The notes under the pieces are model-generated. The model made no database searches and had not been told where the DNA came from. It saw nothing but the letters and a program-made list of their open reading frames with translations. Positions 61,980 to 64,000 of a stretch of DNA of 64,000 nucleotides are shown piece after piece; position 1 is the first letter of the stretch, and each line of letters starts with the position of its first letter. The position numbers were made by a program, and so were the translations under genes. Source of the stretch: Aestuariispira insulae (GTDB lineage Bacteria > Pseudomonadota > Alphaproteobacteria > UBA8366 > Aestuariispiraceae); NCBI RefSeq assembly GCF_003385955.1, contig NZ_QRDW01000001.1:935854-999853 (forward strand), given 5' to 3'.

Positions 61980-63065
61980 ATGCGCGGCAAGAATGTTCAG
62001 CTGGAAAATGTGGTGATGCGCTTTGGCGATTTTACCGCCGTTCACCAAACCAACCTGGAGGTCAATGCAGGCGAATTTTTCTCGGTCCTTGGACCGTCCG
62101 GCTGCGGCAAGACCACTATCTTGCGCATGGTTTCCGGCTTCATGGAGCCCAGCGAAGGCCGCGTCCTGATCGGGGGCGAGGATATGACCGGCAAGGGACC
62201 GAACAAACGGCCGACCGCGCTGATCTTCCAGAATCTGGCTTTGTTCCCCCTGATGTCCAACTGGGAAAATGTCGCTTTTGGCCTGGAAGCCCGTGGCATT
62301 GACAAGAAAACCCGCCGGAATAAGGCCTATGAATTGCTGGCGCTCGTTGGCCTCAGCGGCCAGGAAATGAAAAAACCCTCCGAATTATCCGGTGGCCAGC
62401 GCCAGCGCGTCGCCATCGCCAGGGCCTTGGCGGTGGAGCCTTCCGTGCTGCTGCTGGACGAGCCGCTATCCGCTCTGGATCTGAAGCTTCGGCAGCATAT
62501 GCGCGCGGAGTTGAAGGAAATCCAGCGCAAAACCGGCGTTACTTTCATCTTCATCACCCATGACCAGGGCGAGGCCTTGACCATGTCCGACCGGATTGCG
62601 GTAATGAAAAACGGCGTGATCGAACAGGTTGGACGCACCGATGACATCTATTCCAAGCCATTGACCCCATTTGTCGCCACCTTTGTCGGCGAAAACAATG
62701 TCCTGCCCGGGCGTGTCACCAATGCGGATAAGGATTTTGCCCAGATCGAAACCGCCCATGGCATTTTCCGGGGCCGCAACCAGGACAGCCTGAAACCCGG
62801 CAACAGCGCCATGCTATTCGTGCGCCCGGAGCGGGCCGCCATCGTCAACGGCACCACACCCGACAATGCCTTTGATGCCCGGTTTGAACGGCGTGACCTG
62901 GAAGGGGCCTTCGTCAACCTGCATTTCCGCCTGGGCGACAACCCCTTCATCGTTCATGAAGCGAACCTGCGGCTGCATAACGGCTTCGATGGACCGATCC
63001 AACTGGGTTTCAATGCCGATGACGCCGTTGTCATGGCCAGTGGCGAGGTGAATGACGATGCATAG
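61980..63065 (+). CDS. potA: Polyamine-type ABC importer ATP-binding protein
   Basis: 361 residues. Walker A LGPSGCGKTT, Q-loop, signature LSGGQRQRVAIARAL, Walker B LLLDEPLSALD and switch His in FITHDQGEA are intact. The C-terminal TOBE domain (about 275-360; NVLPGRVTNADKDFAQIE and FVRPERAAIV) is of the PotA type. ATG 61980 follows GAGG. It overlaps the permease start by eight bases, so ATPase and permease are coupled. Confidence 0.92.
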   Translation: MRGKNVQLENVVMRFGDFTAVHQTNLEVNAGEFFSVLGPSGCGKTTILRMVSGFMEPSEGRVLIGGEDMTGKGPNKRPTALIFQNLALFPLMSNWENVAFGLEARGIDKKTRRNKAYELLALVGLSGQEMKKPSELSGGQRQRVAIARALAVEPSVLLLDEPLSALDLKLRQHMRAELKEIQRKTGVTFIFITHDQGEALTMSDRIAVMKNGVIEQVGRTDDIYSKPLTPFVATFVGENNVLPGRVTNADKDFAQIETAHGIFRGRNQDSLKPGNSAMLFVRPERAAIVNGTTPDNAFDARFERRDLEGAFVNLHFRLGDNPFIVHEANLRLHNGFDGPIQLGFNADDAVVMASGEVNDDA

Positions 63066-64000
63066 TCTGATCCGATCCTACGGCAAGCCACTCACCAGCC
63101 TGTTCGTCTGCCTGACCGCTTTCTGGCTGTTGGTGATGATCGCGCTGCCGCAGGCCTTCATGATCGAGCATTCGCTCTGGCATATCGACCGGGATGACCA
63201 GTTGGGCATGAAGATCGACCGGGCCTATTCGGAGATGGGGCTGGTGGAATATGACCTGAAAGCCGCCAAGACCGAGAAAGTCCGTGCAGAATTCCAGACC
63301 CGCATTGACGCACTGAAAGCGCAGATCGCGGCCCTGGAAGCGCAAGAGACCGAACCGCCTAAGATCTATGGCATCCACAATTACACCAAGATGTCGGAGC
63401 TGCATTTCACCATCTTCCTGAAAAGCATCGTCTTTGCGCTGATGGTGACCGTGCTGGCGCTGGTCGTCTGCTATCCGATGGCCTTCACCATCGCCAAACT
63501 GGCCACCCCATACAAGGCCGCTCTAATGATGCTGGGCCTGATCATTCCCTATGCCATTAACGAGCTGTTGCGGGTTTATGCCTGGCTGATGATCCTCGAC
63601 TATCAAGGGGTTATCAACAGCGCGCTTGCCTGGCTGGGCCTGGTCAGTTTCGAGGCCAAGACCTGGGTTCCCTTCCTGGAAAACCCTGGATCGGTCTTTG
63701 TCGCGCTGATTTATGCCTATGTATTGTTCATGATTTTCCCGATCTACAACACGGTCGAGACGCTGGACAAAAACCAGTTGGAAGCCGCCAAAGATCTAGG
63801 TGCTTCCACCTGGAAAACCCATATGCGTATCGTGATCCCCCATGCCAAACCCGGCATTGCGGTCGGCTGCATCATGACCTTCATGCTGTCCGTCGGCTCC
63901 TATTCCGTTCCTCAGATCATGACCCGGGGCAAATCCGGTGACTGGTTCAGCCAGCTGATCTACCGGCAGTTTTTCGAGAGCCAGAATTGGAATACAGGGG
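63058..64000 (+). CDS. Polyamine-type ABC importer permease (PotB-like), partial
   Basis: 314 residues visible; the 3' end lies outside the window. The TM1 helix (about 12-32) is followed by an unusually long periplasmic segment (about 35-115) containing a charged coiled coil (DRAYSEMGLVEYDLKAAKTEK and FQTRIDALKAQIAALEAQE). The permease core begins after it. The EAA coupling loop is LEAAKDLGASTWKTHMRIVIP. The start ATG lies within the last codons of potA. The insertion is longer than in E. coli PotB. Confidence 0.88.
   Translation, partial: MHSLIRSYGKPLTSLFVCLTAFWLLVMIALPQAFMIEHSLWHIDRDDQLGMKIDRAYSEMGLVEYDLKAAKTEKVRAEFQTRIDALKAQIAALEAQETEPPKIYGIHNYTKMSELHFTIFLKSIVFALMVTVLALVVCYPMAFTIAKLATPYKAALMMLGLIIPYAINELLRVYAWLMILDYQGVINSALAWLGLVSFEAKTWVPFLENPGSVFVALIYAYVLFMIFPIYNTVETLDKNQLEAAKDLGASTWKTHMRIVIPHAKPGIAVGCIMTFMLSVGSYSVPQIMTRGKSGDWFSQLIYRQFFESQNWNTG

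Noticed and set aside
1-64000. tRNA genes, CRISPR arrays, insertion sequences, prophage
   Set aside because: Gaps between genes were read for cloverleaf arms, spaced direct repeats, transposases and integrases, and none was seen. A scan with tRNAscan-SE and a CRISPR finder would settle it.

Overview
The window is chromosomal DNA of an alphaproteobacterium. The evidence is a COQ9-family protein, a TIGR02444 protein, a PAS_5-type PAS protein, several DUF1127-like small proteins, an alphaproteobacterial-type S21 (rpsU), an Ada-AlkA fusion, and a GC content that looks like the mid to upper fifties by eye. A free-living, probably aquatic member of the Rhodospirillales/Kiloniellales/Sneathiellales type would fit, but the genus cannot be read from this sequence. 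I saw no rRNA, tRNA, CRISPR array, insertion sequence, prophage or integrase.

Layout. 1-4.2 kb: the end of a subtilisin-like protease, a histone-deacetylase-like hydrolase coupled to a large Xaa-Pro aminopeptidase, and a DUF1127 protein. 4.2-13.2 kb: a leucine-rich-repeat protein, then a minus-strand block of ABC exporter (yadGH type), prmA, uvrD, a ClC chloride transporter and a diguanylate cyclase. 13.6-21.7 kb: housekeeping genes (mlaA, pfk, purEK, COQ9, def, rpsU) and a MipA/OmpV outer-membrane protein with a striking hairpin over its start. 21.8-28.9 kb: a Bcr-type efflux pump, a TctDE-like two-component system, a chemoreceptor joined to an AbrB-type membrane protein, and a PAS protein. 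29-38.9 kb: recQ, a radical SAM enzyme, small tail-anchored proteins, a LysR regulator, an MscS channel, a winged-helix/Rmf-like fusion, a methyltransferase and an ArsR/monooxygenase pair. 39-44.7 kb: divergent GlxA-type and DeoR-type regulators around an 11-bp inverted repeat, hisN, an alkylation-repair pair (Ada-AlkA, Ogt) and a secreted HExxH protein.

44.9-60.4 kb is the most distinctive part. It holds an orphan 379-residue protein, then a complete type I secretion locus: a TolC-like outer-membrane protein, a 1150-residue FecR/acidic/poly-Pro/RTX substrate apparently starting at a non-standard codon, an ABC exporter with unusual ATPase motifs, and a HlyD adaptor. Convergent to it lies a tight five-gene minus-strand operon: a coiled-coil protein, an unknown protein, a AAA ATPase, another unknown protein and a DUF1523 membrane protein. 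This operon has no function I can name and is the best candidate for an undescribed system here.

60.7-64 kb: a polyamine-type ABC importer (binding protein, ATPase, first permease). The permease runs off the end of the window.

Starts were chosen from Shine-Dalgarno spacing and overlaps with neighbours; several differ from the longest possible reading frame. Domain assignments come from recognised motifs, not database searches.
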